Part shown: piece after piece, positions 1 through 8,062 of the stretch | Position numbering within the stretch: the stretch's first letter is position 1 | Layout of the letters: each line of letters opens with the position of its first letter | Assembly: GCA_900466575.1 (NCBI GenBank) | Contig: UBMP01000012.1 | Coordinates: 1-46,439, forward strand | Reading direction: 5' to 3' | DNA: 46,439 bases | Origin: Hyphomicrobiales bacterium | GTDB lineage: Bacteria > Pseudomonadota > Alphaproteobacteria > Rhizobiales > Rhizobiaceae | The notes under the pieces: generated by a model | Told to the model about the DNA's origin: nothing | The model's database searches: none | Seen by the model: only the letters and a program-made list of their open reading frames with translations | Translations under genes and position numbers: made by a program

Positions 1-261
1 GGCTACAACTCCGGCTTCCTCGCCAAGGCTTCGCATTCGAGCAATGTCAGCATCCGCTACACGGCTGAGCTTTCGCGGGCTGAGAAGGCCTCCTTTCTCG
101 AACGCGCCAAGGCTGACCCGTCCGCAGTCGAAGCCCTCCAGGCCGAAATTGCACAGAATGCAGACGTCGTTCGTGGTCTTCAGGACCGAAACGTAAACGT
201 CAAGAACGTCATTGGTGCACAGCATGCCGCTGACGGTTCGACGACCTACATCATCCGTTAA
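1..261 (+). CDS. Small secreted protein, paralogue 1 (5' truncated by window edge)
   Basis: The last 86 codons of a gene that begins before the window; the TAA stop is at 259-261. The fragment aligns along its whole length with the two following genes: a GYNSGFLAKA block, a VSIRY block, an acidic/Ala-rich helical middle and a C-terminus ending DGSTTYIIR. Its first 35 bases are identical to 880-914 in the second copy, so the duplication is recent or the copies exchange sequence. I do not recognise the family. By comparison with the intact copies it should be a periplasmic or secreted, cysteine-free protein of about 140 residues. A GC-rich hairpin follows at 297-328. Confidence 0.8.
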   Translation, partial: GYNSGFLAKASHSSNVSIRYTAELSRAEKASFLERAKADPSAVEALQAEIAQNADVVRGLQDRNVNVKNVIGAQHAADGSTTYIIR

Positions 262-296
262 TCCGGCTCGCTTCAACTGAAGCCAGCCCTCCCGAA

Positions 297-328
297 CGCC
301 CCTCGCGGTTCCCCCGCCGCGAGGGGCG
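297..328 (+). terminator. GC-rich hairpin after paralogue 1
   Basis: A perfect 12-bp stem (297-308 with 317-328) around an 8-nt loop lies 36 bases after the stop of the first paralogue. The T-rich stretch after it is weak (TTCCGCGTTTTG), so it may be an intrinsic terminator or a 3'-end stabilising hairpin. Comparable hairpins follow the other two copies. Confidence 0.6.
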
Positions 329-409
329 TTCCGCGTTTTGAGCGTTGGTTGGAAATGCAGATCGGACGTTGCAGGGCGGTGCTGGCGATCTTCAACCATA
401 CGACAGGCG

Positions 410-541
410 AATCATTAACACGATGATTAGTTTCGATATTTCCTGCCACATTTCATGAAATCACGGAGAGCTCCACCCGCCGCTTCAAGACATGAATTGT
501 GCACAATACGTTTCCAATTTTGATATTGAACCGATCGGTTC
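410..541. promoter_or_regulatory. Cluster of operator-like palindromes upstream of paralogue 2
   Basis: Four inverted repeats lie in about 130 bases between paralogues 1 and 2. They are AATCAT/ATGATT with a 7-nt spacer (410-428), the perfect 12-mer ATTTCATGAAAT (450-461), the perfect 12-mer ATTGTGCACAAT (496-507) and the perfect 14-mer GAACCGATCGGTTC (528-541). Such density in non-coding DNA is typical of a promoter bound by several dimeric regulators. I cannot assign the regulators. Confidence 0.5.
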
Positions 542-612
542 GACGCCCCAAATAGGGTGTGTAAGACGGAGACATGAAACCGACCGGCTCGGAGTAGTCT
601 CCGGAAGGAAAC

Positions 613-698
613 CCCGCCATTCAGTCGCGCACTCAAGAGTGCACGATTGAATAGCGGGAAACCAAACACCCCTGCGGTTGATCCCTTTGTGGAACCGC
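613..698 (+). promoter_or_regulatory. Two-hairpin mRNA leader of paralogue 2
   Basis: A long near-continuous hairpin (613-634 paired with 637-658; one wobble, two mismatches, apex at 635-636) is followed by a second one (GCGGTT 674-679 with AACCGC 693-698). The second ends 12 bases before the GGAG ribosome site at 711-714. The position suggests a folded 5' UTR controlling stability or translation of the gene at 721. No known riboswitch motif was recognised, and the transcription start is not established. Confidence 0.45.
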
Positions 699-720
699 TA
701 TTTGAAAAATGGAGAATAAA

Positions 721-1140
721 ATGAACAAGTTTGCTGCTTTCGCCGCCGCTGGCGTCCTTTCTGTTTCGGCCCTGATCTCGGGTCAGGCATTTGCCGAGAA
801 CGAAAATTCTGCCTTCCGCCAGATGATGAACGCCAACATGTATGGCACTCCCGCTTCCGACCACGGCACTGTCGGCTACGGCTACAACTCCGGCTTCCTC
901 GCCAAGGCTTCGCACGAAAACACCGTCAGCATTCGTTATCTGAACGAACTGCCGCGTTCTGAACGCCAGTCGGTGATCACCCGCGCAAGTCTTGATCCGG
1001 AGGCCATTCAGGCTCTCCACGCCCAGATCAGCAAGAGCCCGGAACTGCTTCGTGGTCTTCAGGAGCAGAATGTCAACCTGAACAACGTGATCGGCGCCAA
1101 CAGCGCACTTGACGGCTCGACCACCTACATCGTCCGTTAA
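721..1140 (+). CDS. Small secreted protein, paralogue 2
   Basis: A 139-residue protein of unknown function. Residues 1-23 form a classic Sec signal peptide (lysine at 3, Ala/Leu-rich core, cleavage after AFA before ENEN). The mature part has no cysteine and contains ENSAFRQM, a Gly/Tyr-rich GYGYNSGFL block, VSIRYLNELP, a helical Gln/Leu-rich section and the terminal motif DGSTTYIVR shared with its neighbours. The start at 721 is preferred over an in-frame ATG at 709 because GGAG at 711-714 is 6 bases before 721 and the signal peptide then starts cleanly. It is the middle of three tandem paralogues, with its own folded leader and a terminator at 1167-1193. Export is inferred; no biochemical role is visible. 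Confidence 0.85.
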   Translation: MNKFAAFAAAGVLSVSALISGQAFAENENSAFRQMMNANMYGTPASDHGTVGYGYNSGFLAKASHENTVSIRYLNELPRSERQSVITRASLDPEAIQALHAQISKSPELLRGLQEQNVNLNNVIGANSALDGSTTYIVR

Positions 1141-1148
1141 GTAAAAGT

Positions 1149-1193
1149 TGACACGAAAGTGTCACAGGCCCTCGCGCTTTTGCCGCGAGGGCC
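1149..1193 (+). terminator. Double hairpin terminator after paralogue 2
   Basis: A small hairpin TGACAC/GTGTCA with a GAAA tetraloop (1149-1164) is followed by a perfect 10-bp GC-rich stem (1167-1176 with 1184-1193). No long T tract follows. The rest of the interval up to the next gene (1194-1461) is unusually AT-rich for this genome and carries a short GGCGG/CCGCC hairpin at 1430-1443 just before the next ribosome site; I see no gene in it. Confidence 0.6.
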
Positions 1194-1461
1194 AGGACCC
1201 CAAGTCGAAATAACCGTGATTCTGCATTTTATAGAAAGAAAGAAGTATAGTTTTTAAAAAGCTAGAACTTGTGAATCCGAAAATATGCGGTAATGTTTCT
1301 AATTTTTAATGATTACAGCAATAAATGACAGAAATTTAATGAAATTCGCCCGAAACTAATCAAAATGTGGTGCATTTATAGGTCATGCGTTTCTTGACGC
1401 TGTCAATTGATGAACCCCGATTTTGAACGGGCGGCTTTCCGCCAAACTGATGGAGATGACA

Positions 1462-1899
1462 ATGAACAAGTTTACCGCTTTTGCAGCTGCCGGCATTTTG
1501 GCAACCACGGCCCTCTTCGCTGTCCAGGCCTCGGCTGAGGACAATGAAAATTCGGCCTTCGCTCAGATGACGGCGCAAAATGCCTTTACCCCTGCGTCGG
1601 GGTCCGAAACCGGTAATCACGAGGCTTACGGCTACGGCTACAAGTCCGGCACGCTGACCCGTGTCGCCGCAAAGACCTCTGATGTCACGGTCTATCGTCT
1701 GGGCGAACTTCCGGATGCACAGCGTTCGTTCATCCGTGACCATGCAAAGGCAGAACCGGCTCGGGTCGCCGCTCTGCAGGAAAAGATCAAGGCCAATCCG
1801 GCGGTTCGCCACGCCCTTCTGGCCGAGAACGTACAGATCTCCAGCGTGATCGGTAAGATCAAGGGCGCTGACGGCTCGACCGCCTACGTGGTCCGTTGA
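1462..1899 (+). CDS. Small secreted protein, paralogue 3
   Basis: A 145-residue protein of the same unrecognised family as its two upstream neighbours, but more diverged. The signal peptide (about residues 1-23, cleavage after ASA) begins MNKFTAFAAAG, almost as in paralogue 2. The mature protein keeps ENSAF.QM, the GYGYKSG block, a YRLGELP segment and the terminus DGSTAYVVR. The start at 1462 follows GGAG (1452-1455) by 6 bases; an in-frame start at 1423 would only put a hydrophilic extension before the signal peptide. It is preceded by an AT-rich intergenic region, so it probably has its own promoter, and is closed by the hairpin at 1928-1951. Confidence 0.85.
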   Translation: MNKFTAFAAAGILATTALFAVQASAEDNENSAFAQMTAQNAFTPASGSETGNHEAYGYGYKSGTLTRVAAKTSDVTVYRLGELPDAQRSFIRDHAKAEPARVAALQEKIKANPAVRHALLAENVQISSVIGKIKGADGSTAYVVR

Positions 1900-1927
1900 T
1901 CATCCTGCATTGTGAATGACCCCAGAG

Positions 1928-1951
1928 GCCCTGCAGCTCGCGCTGCGGGGC
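1928..1951 (+). terminator. Intrinsic terminator after paralogue 3
   Basis: A 10-bp stem with one G-T wobble (1928-1937 with 1942-1951) and a TCGC loop, followed by TTCTTGATTTT. It lies 28 bases after the stop codon. Confidence 0.7.
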
Positions 1952-2081
1952 TTCTTGATTTTCTGCATCGGTTTCGGGCTAAGATGATGATGAATGCTGC
2001 GATGCGAATGTTTGCCGCATTGCATCATTAGGGATGAAAGGCGTATGTGAGAAGCATCATTTCATTTCGAAACGCGCCGCC

Positions 2082-2366
2082 ATGTCCCAGAAACCGAAAA
2101 TGACACCACAGGAAGCACACAAGGACCATCGCGAGATGCTGGGCTTTCTGGCTTTGAATGCCGCGTTCGGCATATTCATCGGCCTCGTGCTCACGGCGGC
2201 CCTTCTCTATTTCAACATCGGCGACTTCTGGACCCGCGTCCAGCATTCATCAATGCCTGCGATCGCCGTTCTGCTGGTCGCCGCACCACTGTCGCTCCTG
2301 CTGGGTGGTGCATCCATGTCGACAGCGATCATGCTGATGCCTTACGAGAAAAAATTCGAGGATTGA
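2082..2366 (+). CDS. Small inner-membrane protein, two predicted transmembrane helices
   Basis: A 94-residue protein of unknown function. It begins with a charged segment (MSQKPKMTPQEAHKDHRE), followed by a first hydrophobic helix (about residues 24-44, FLALNAAFGIFIGLVL), a short loop containing FNIGDFWTR and a second hydrophobic stretch (about 58-88). The tail EKKFED is charged. No ribosome site stands out; the reading frame is open from 2034, and ATGs at 2034 and 2100 are alternatives. The gene ends 1 base before the stop of the convergent sensor kinase, so the two transcripts probably overlap. I do not recognise the family. Confidence 0.7.
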   Translation: MSQKPKMTPQEAHKDHREMLGFLALNAAFGIFIGLVLTAALLYFNIGDFWTRVQHSSMPAIAVLLVAAPLSLLLGGASMSTAIMLMPYEKKFED

Positions 2367-2367
2367 T

Positions 2368-5300
2368 TCACTGCGTGGCCGAACGCGCCATCGCTGCGGT
2401 GCGCGCCAGATAGGCCCGAAGAGAGGCCGGCTTGACCGGCTTGTGCATGATCGTGATCGAATGCGTCTCGGCCTCGCCGCGCACCTCCGGCGTGCGGTCT
2501 GCCGTCACCAGCAGGGCGGGGATTGTCGCGCCAAGGCGCGATCTGACCCGGCTCACAGCCTCGATCCCCGTTCCGTCGTCCAGATGATAATCCGCAATGA
2601 TCACATCTGGACGTAAGCCTTCCGTTCGGCTGAGCGCTTCTTCTGGTGAAAGTGCGGTTGCCACCGTGCAGCCCCAGCCCTGCAGCAACAGCGCCATTCC
2701 GTCCAGGATCGTCCGCTCGTTGTCGATACAGAGGACCGAAAGCCCGGCCAGCGCCGTTTGCCTGACCTCGGGCGCCAGCGGTGCGGCGTCGGATTGTGCC
2801 TCCACAGGTTCGGCCAGCGGAATGACCACCCGGAAATCCGTTCCATGGCCCTCGCGACTCTTCAGCTCCACCGGATGTTCCAGAACGCGTGCGATACGGT
2901 CGACGATCGAAAGGCCGAGCCCCAGGCCGGAAGCGGCCCGCGCCCCTTCGTCCAGCCGCACGAACTCCTGAAACACGGTGGTGAATTTCGATTGTGGAAT
3001 GCCGATGCCTGAATCCACCACCTGGATCACGGCGGATTGTCCCGCTCGCCTTGCGCCCACTAGAACCTTGCCGGAAGGGGTGTATTTGATTGCGTTGGAA
3101 ACCAGATTTTGCACGAGCCGTCGCAACAGCGTCGGGTCGGAACGCACGGTGAGCTTCGTCGGCAGAACCCGAAGCTCCAACCCCTTTTCGCGCGCGATCG
3201 GCTGAAAGTCCGTCGCGATGCGTCCGAGGAACTCGCCGAGAGGCACGGCCGAGAAACGCGGCTTCATCGCGCCCGTATCGAGCCGCGAGATGTCGAGTAC
3301 AGCGCCGAGAATGGTTTCCACCGATTCCAGCGACGAATCGATGTTCCGCACGATATCGCGATCGGGCGTCCCCTCGAACCGCTCCACCAGCGTCGAGGAA
3401 TAGAGCCGCGCAGCGTTCAGCGGTTGAAGGATGTCGTGGCCGGCGGCTGCAAAGAAGCGCGTCTTGCCGATATTGGCCTCTTCGGCGGCGGCCCGCGCCA
3501 GGCCAAGTTCGCGATTCACACGGATCAGTTCGCCTGTGCGCGCAATGACCCGCTGCTCCAGCGTTTCGTTCGCCTGTTTCAGTGCCTTGTCAGCCTCCAC
3601 CTGCTGGGTGATATCCGTATAGGTCGTGACCATGCCTTTGCTGGGCATGGGGTTGGAGCGCACTTCGATGATCCGGCCGCTTTTCAGCGCCAGCGAGAAG
3701 GGTTTGTCGAGCGTCTTGAAATCCATGAGCATGTCGCCGCGCCCGGACGAGCTTACATCGCCGCGATTTTCCAGGATCGCCACGATATCGGAAAGCGGAA
3801 AGCCCACTTCGCCGACATGTTCGGGCAGGTCGAGCAGCTTGCGGAAGCGCCGGTTCCAGATGGTGAGCCCGTTCGATGTATCGAAGACGGCGATCCCCTG
3901 ATCCATTTGCGAGAGCGCGGTGTGCAGCATGTCCTGGTTATATTGCAGCGCCTCGGATGCCTGATCGAGAAGGCGTGCCGTCTCGGAAGAGGGCTCTTCC
4001 ATGCGCTGCAGGAGCAGCGAGAAGACCAGCCGCGCTGAGGACGAGCCGATCGCGCTGGCGAGTAATTGTTCGGAAAACTGAACGAGACCCATATCGGCTG
4101 GCTGCGCGTCAACCAGCGCAAAGCCGATCTGCCGCTCATGGGTCTTGAAGGAACGTTGCATGCGCTCCTCGCCCAGATAGCGCGCCAGCACCGACTTGAG
4201 GTCGCCCACCGATACCCGCGTCTTGCCGCCGCGCCATTGCGTGCTGCGGCCGTCGCCCGTCGACATGAAAACACCCGCCTGGATCCGTTCGAGCGGTTTC
4301 GAATTCCGTGTCAGCGACCCGACGATGAACAGGGCCGTGTTGACCATCAGCGAGAGCAAGGTGGCGTTGACCAGATTGTCGGCACCCGGCCCGTTAAAAA
4401 TGTCGGTGCCGGGGAACAGGAAAGCAAGGATGCGGCCGGCCAGAACATCGTTCTGCGAAAGCCCGAAGCTCGGAAGAAACAGGAAATAGAGCCACATGAA
4501 GAAGCCGCCGGACATGCCGGCGATCGCGCCCCGGGCGTTGGCCCGCGACCACACAAGCCCGCCGAACAGCGACGGCGCGATCTGCGCCACGGCGGCAAAG
4601 GAGAGAAGGCCGATCGAGGCGAGTGCGGCCGCACTGTCCGTGGAGATGTAGTAGGCATAGCTTGCCAAGAGCACGACGAAGATGGCGGTTCGGCGCACCC
4701 GCAGCAGGAATTGCGTATAGTCCGTCGTATGCAGGCTCGGTGTCACCAGCCGTCGCCGCAGGATGACCGGCATGACGATGTCGTTGGAGACCATGATCGC
4801 GAGCGCGACCGTTTCGACGATCACCATGGCTGTCGCGGCCGAAAAGCCGCCGATCAGCGTGATGAGCGACACGGCATGCGCGCCCGCCTGTAGCGGCAGG
4901 TTCAGGATGTAGAGGTCCGGATTGCCTGTCTTGCCGAACAGCAGCACGCCGGCAATGGCGATCGGGATCACGAAGATGTTGATGGCCACCAGGTAGACGG
5001 GGAAGAGCAGTCCCGCCATGCGCAATTCGCCCGCCGTGCGGTTCTCCACCACCGTGACGTGGAACTGGCGCGGCAGGAGAATGATGGCGAAGGCTGAAAG
5101 AAGGATGAGCAGCGCCCATCGCCCCATTGATGTCTCGTAATGAAGCGCCGCCATGGCCTGCACATTGGCCTCGGCTGCCTTGAATAGAGCGGTCGGACTC
5201 TCGAAGAGTATGAAGGTGATAAAGATGCCGGCCGTGCAGAAGGCGACCAGCTTGACAACCGACTCGGTGGCTATGGCGAGGATCAACCCGTCCTGATGTT

Positions 5301-5910
5301 CCGTCGCATCCGTGTGCCGCGTCCCGAAAATCACGGCAAAGAAGGCGAGGAAGACGGTGACCAGAAGCGGCAGCGAGGCAGAGGAGAAATCACCATTCGG
5401 CGGTGAAAATGCGCTCGTCTCGACCATGGCCGAGACGGAAATGGAAATCGCCTTCAGTTGCAATGCGATATAAGGGATCGCGCCGATGAGCGAGATGAGT
5501 GCCACAAAGGCCGCCACTGTCGGGTTCTTGCCATAGCGCGCCGCCACGAAGTCCGCCGGCGAGACGATCTTCTCCGATTTTGCCAGCGTAATGATCCGCC
5601 GCAGCAGCGGCAGCCCGAGCGTGAAGAGCAGGATCGGTCCGATATAAATCGCCGAGAACTCAAGCCCCCGCTGCGAGGCGAGGCCGACGCCGCCGAAATA
5701 GGTCCAGGACGTGCAGTAGATGGCCAGGCTGAGCGCATAGACGACGGGCCGGCCCTTTGCTGGACTGCGGCGTTTCGAGAGCCTGTCGCCAAAGCTAGCC
5801 ACGGCGAAGAGGAGCAGCAGGTAGCCGATGGCGGCGGCAAAAACCACCCAGCCCGGCAGCATGGCCTGCGTCCCCATGTCGATCATCCTCCGCATCCCCT
5901 GGCTGAGCAT
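2368..5910 (-). CDS. Hybrid sensor histidine kinase with N-terminal sodium/solute symporter domain (CrbS/MxtR type)
   Basis: A 1180-residue membrane protein with, in order: an SLC5/PutP-like symporter module (about 20-520, a dozen hydrophobic helices), a linker, a PAS domain (about 665-765, MDQGIAVFDTSNG), a dimerisation/phosphoacceptor helix with H825 in AAGHDILQPL, a HATPase domain (NLVSNAIKY, DSGIGIP, GLGLGLSIV) and a C-terminal receiver with phosphoacceptor D1107 in ADYHLDDG. This architecture matches the CrbS/MxtR family, which with the LuxR-type regulator CrbR controls acetate use in other proteobacteria; that role is inferred here. No separate response regulator is next to it. The start may be internal: GGAGG lies 9 bases before an in-frame ATG at 5877, whereas 5910 has no clear ribosome site. 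Confidence 0.92.
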   Translation of the reverse strand: MLSQGMRRMIDMGTQAMLPGWVVFAAAIGYLLLLFAVASFGDRLSKRRSPAKGRPVVYALSLAIYCTSWTYFGGVGLASQRGLEFSAIYIGPILLFTLGLPLLRRIITLAKSEKIVSPADFVAARYGKNPTVAAFVALISLIGAIPYIALQLKAISISVSAMVETSAFSPPNGDFSSASLPLLVTVFLAFFAVIFGTRHTDATEHQDGLILAIATESVVKLVAFCTAGIFITFILFESPTALFKAAEANVQAMAALHYETSMGRWALLILLSAFAIILLPRQFHVTVVENRTAGELRMAGLLFPVYLVAINIFVIPIAIAGVLLFGKTGNPDLYILNLPLQAGAHAVSLITLIGGFSAATAMVIVETVALAIMVSNDIVMPVILRRRLVTPSLHTTDYTQFLLRVRRTAIFVVLLASYAYYISTDSAAALASIGLLSFAAVAQIAPSLFGGLVWSRANARGAIAGMSGGFFMWLYFLFLPSFGLSQNDVLAGRILAFLFPGTDIFNGPGADNLVNATLLSLMVNTALFIVGSLTRNSKPLERIQAGVFMSTGDGRSTQWRGGKTRVSVGDLKSVLARYLGEERMQRSFKTHERQIGFALVDAQPADMGLVQFSEQLLASAIGSSSARLVFSLLLQRMEEPSSETARLLDQASEALQYNQDMLHTALSQMDQGIAVFDTSNGLTIWNRRFRKLLDLPEHVGEVGFPLSDIVAILENRGDVSSSGRGDMLMDFKTLDKPFSLALKSGRIIEVRSNPMPSKGMVTTYTDITQQVEADKALKQANETLEQRVIARTGELIRVNRELGLARAAAEEANIGKTRFFAAAGHDILQPLNAARLYSSTLVERFEGTPDRDIVRNIDSSLESVETILGAVLDISRLDTGAMKPRFSAVPLGEFLGRIATDFQPIAREKGLELRVLPTKLTVRSDPTLLRRLVQNLVSNAIKYTPSGKVLVGARRAGQSAVIQVVDSGIGIPQSKFTTVFQEFVRLDEGARAASGLGLGLSIVDRIARVLEHPVELKSREGHGTDFRVVIPLAEPVEAQSDAAPLAPEVRQTALAGLSVLCIDNERTILDGMALLLQGWGCTVATALSPEEALSRTEGLRPDVIIADYHLDDGTGIEAVSRVRSRLGATIPALLVTADRTPEVRGEAETHSITIMHKPVKPASLRAYLARTAAMARSATQ

Positions 5911-6083
5911 AGGTCAAAGGGATGCCCATGGAAAGTAAGGCGAAAGGCCAAGAAACGAAAGGCCCGGGAACTTGTGCCGCCGCGCATCGTTTCCGACTTT
6001 CAGAACGAAAAGAATGTGTTAAAGTCAACGAGCGGCAGGGTTAAGAAATGGTTTCACAACCGTCAGGGACATTTGGGGGAAAC

Positions 6084-6503
6084 ATGTTAGAAGAGTTCAA
6101 GGCGTTCATCGCGCGCGGCAACGTCATGGATCTGGCCGTCGGTGTCATCATCGGCGGCGCTTTTGGCAAGATCGTCTCGTCGCTGGTCGACGACGTCATC
6201 ATGCCGATCATCGGGGCCGTGACCGGCGGCATCGACTTCTCCAATTATTTCATTCGTCTGAGTTCTTCGGTAACCGCCACGTCGCTGGTGGAAGCCAAGA
6301 AGCAGGGCGCAGTGCTTGCCTATGGCAGCTTCATCACGGTGGTCATCCAGTTCCTCATTCTTGCCTGGATCATCTTCCTGATGGTCAAGGGCATCAACCG
6401 CCTGCGCGTCAAGGAAGAAGCCAAGCCCTCGGCCCCCGCAGCCCCGCCGGCTGATATCGCGCTGCTCACGGAAATCCGCGATTTGCTGAAGACTCGGGCT
6501 TGA
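6084..6503 (+). CDS. mscL: Large-conductance mechanosensitive channel MscL
   Basis: A 139-residue inner-membrane channel that opens under membrane tension to release solutes during hypo-osmotic shock; it forms a homopentamer. The N-terminal amphipathic helix ([20 protein letters not shown]) runs into TM1 with the glycine-rich pore segment ([26 protein letters not shown]). A short periplasmic loop, TM2 (about 75-98) and a charged C-terminal helix ([10 protein letters not shown]) follow. Length and motifs are normal for MscL. The start at 6084 follows GGGGGA at 6075-6080; the in-frame ATG at 6048 would add 12 residues not found in the family. A mosaic repeat begins about 17 bases after the stop. 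Confidence 0.97.
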   Translation: MLEEFKAFIARGNVMDLAVGVIIGGAFGKIVSSLVDDVIMPIIGAVTGGIDFSNYFIRLSSSVTATSLVEAKKQGAVLAYGSFITVVIQFLILAWIIFLMVKGINRLRVKEEAKPSAPAAPPADIALLTEIRDLLKTRA

Positions 6504-6519
6504 ACGGTGCCGTTTTCCG

Positions 6520-6632
6520 TCTCTCCCTTGTGGGGGAGATTGCGGCAGCTGGAGGGGGACTTTCCTGAAGGCGCCAAGCAAGCGGAGAGAGAGAACCTTC
6601 CCCAACCCTCCCCACAAGGGGAAGGGAGAGCA
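6520..6632. repeat. Rhizobial palindromic intergenic mosaic element (copy 1)
   Basis: Imperfect inverted arms built on TCTCCCTTGTGGGGGAG (near 6520-6538) and CTCCCCACAAGGGGAAGGGAGA (near 6608-6630) surround an interior of about 70 bases. The same arm type occurs at 39779-39800, 39937-39961 and 46423-46439. Short GTGGGGAGA-type palindromes are a known class of intergenic mosaic elements in rhizobia; assignment to a named subfamily needs comparison with a repeat library. It lies directly downstream of mscL. Confidence 0.7.
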
Positions 6633-6740
6633 TGCGTTGTGCCCCACCCATCATCCCCGTTGATTGACCCGCATTATTTATCATTGGGAAATCAACCCCA
6701 ATTCCTTCTATTCTCCGCCTGACCAACGCCGGAGAACCGC

Positions 6741-7907
6741 ATGCGCCTGATCGAAACATTGAGCCCCCGTTCCGCCAACGCACCGGAAAGCGGCATCGTC
6801 GAGGTCTTCAATTACGGGCGAGGGCGCGAGGGACTGATCCCGCTCTGGGCGGGGGAGGGCGACAGTCCGACGCCGGATTTCATCAGCCGGGCGGCAGCCG
6901 ATGCACTCGTGGCCGGCGAGACCTTCTACACCTGGCAGCGTGGGATCCCGGACCTCCGCCAGGCGCTCGCCCGCTATTATGCCCGCCATTTCGGCACGTC
7001 GCTGACCTCCGAGAACTTTATCGTGACGGCATCCGGCATGCATGCCATCAAGGTCGCCGCCGAGATGATTGCCGCGCCCGGTGACGAGATGATCTATCTC
7101 ACGCCCTCCTGGCCCAATATTTCCGCGGCGCTGGAAGTCTCCGGCGCAATGGCAAAGCCGCTGGAACTGGACTTTGCCGGCGGCGGTTGGAGGCTCGATC
7201 TGAACCGGCTGGAAAGCACCATCGGACCGAAAACGCGCGGCATCTTCATCAATACACCCTCCAACCCGACCGGCTGGACGGCAACGCTTGATGATCTCCG
7301 CGCCATTCTCGATATCGCGCGTCGCAAGGGCCTCTGGATCATGGCCGACGAGATCTATGCGCATTTCCATTATACCGGCGGTCGCGCGGCCTCCTTCCTC
7401 GATGTGATGCAGGCCGATGACCGCATCATCTTCGTCAACTCCTTTTCCAAGAACTGGTCGATGACCGGCTGGCGCGTCGGCTGGGTGGTGGTCCCGGAAG
7501 AACTGGGGCAGGTGGTGGAAAATCTCATCCAGTATTCGACCTCCGGCGTAGCGCAATTCATGCAGCGCGGTGCGACCGTCGCGCTCAACGAGGGCGATCA
7601 CGTCATCCGGGAAAACTTCGCCAAGGCCGCGAAAAGCCGCGATATTCTCTGCGACGCACTGATCGCGACCAATCGTGTCGAGACCCTGAAGCCGGATGGC
7701 GCCTTCTACGCATTTCTCAAGATTGACGGCGTCAAGGATAGCCGTCTGACGGCGCTCGATATCGTCGACAAGGCGCTGGTCGGCCTCGCGCCGGGCAGCG
7801 CTTTCGGCCCCGGCGGCAGCGCCTTCATTCGAGCGTGCTTCCTGCGTGATCCGGCGCAGATGGAAATTGCGGCTGATCGGCTTGCAAAATATATCGCAAG
7901 TCTCTAA
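6741..7907 (+). CDS. Pyridoxal-phosphate-dependent aminotransferase, class I/II
   Basis: A 388-residue fold-type I aminotransferase. Visible family features are the GFxTW-like substrate loop (ETFYTWQRGIPDLRQALARYY), the cofactor-binding TASGMHAI segment, NTPSNPTGW with the conserved asparagine, the DEIYAHFHY aspartate and tyrosine, and the Schiff-base lysine K237 in SFSKNWSMTGWRVGW. The start at 6741 is supported by GGAG at 6730-6733. The substrate cannot be read from the sequence; the protein resembles aspartate/aromatic aminotransferases and stands alone between mscL and a transporter operon. A hairpin at 7923-7951 probably ends the transcript. Confidence 0.92.
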   Translation: MRLIETLSPRSANAPESGIVEVFNYGRGREGLIPLWAGEGDSPTPDFISRAAADALVAGETFYTWQRGIPDLRQALARYYARHFGTSLTSENFIVTASGMHAIKVAAEMIAAPGDEMIYLTPSWPNISAALEVSGAMAKPLELDFAGGGWRLDLNRLESTIGPKTRGIFINTPSNPTGWTATLDDLRAILDIARRKGLWIMADEIYAHFHYTGGRAASFLDVMQADDRIIFVNSFSKNWSMTGWRVGWVVVPEELGQVVENLIQYSTSGVAQFMQRGATVALNEGDHVIRENFAKAAKSRDILCDALIATNRVETLKPDGAFYAFLKIDGVKDSRLTALDIVDKALVGLAPGSAFGPGGSAFIRACFLRDPAQMEIAADRLAKYIASL

Positions 7908-7922
7908 TCCCGATTTGCTGCA

Positions 7923-7966
7923 GCGCACTGTATCAAGAGTGCGCCGCTTTTAAGACTTTTGTCTTA
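7923..7966 (+). terminator. Terminator hairpins after the aminotransferase
   Basis: GCGCACT (7923-7929) pairs with AGTGCGC (7938-7944) and is followed by CGCTTTT. A second perfect hairpin, TAAGAC-TTTT-GTCTTA, lies at 7951-7966. Together they fit an intrinsic terminator between this gene and the transporter operon. Confidence 0.55.
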
Positions 7967-7980
7967 TCACTTAAGGACAA

Positions 7981-8008
7981 TTGCGGATAATTGCCTCCCT
8001 GCTAGCAT
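7981..8008 (+). promoter_or_regulatory. Candidate promoter of the HAAT transporter operon
   Basis: TTGCGG (7981-7986), a 16-base spacer and TAGCAT (8003-8008) resemble a sigma-70-type promoter about 55 bases before the start of the binding-protein gene. This is pattern matching only. Confidence 0.35.
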
Positions 8009-8062
8009 TTGTTTCACGTTCCGGAGGAGGGACGTTGGGACAGATCGTCTGGGAGGATTCCG

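Noticed and set aside
427-1020. Minus-strand frame over paralogue 2
   Set aside because: Antisense to a signal-peptide-bearing gene conserved with its neighbours.
3109-4038. Long plus-strand open frame inside the sensor kinase gene
   Set aside because: Antisense to a gene with continuous domain matches; Arg/His-rich composition typical of a shadow frame in GC-rich DNA.
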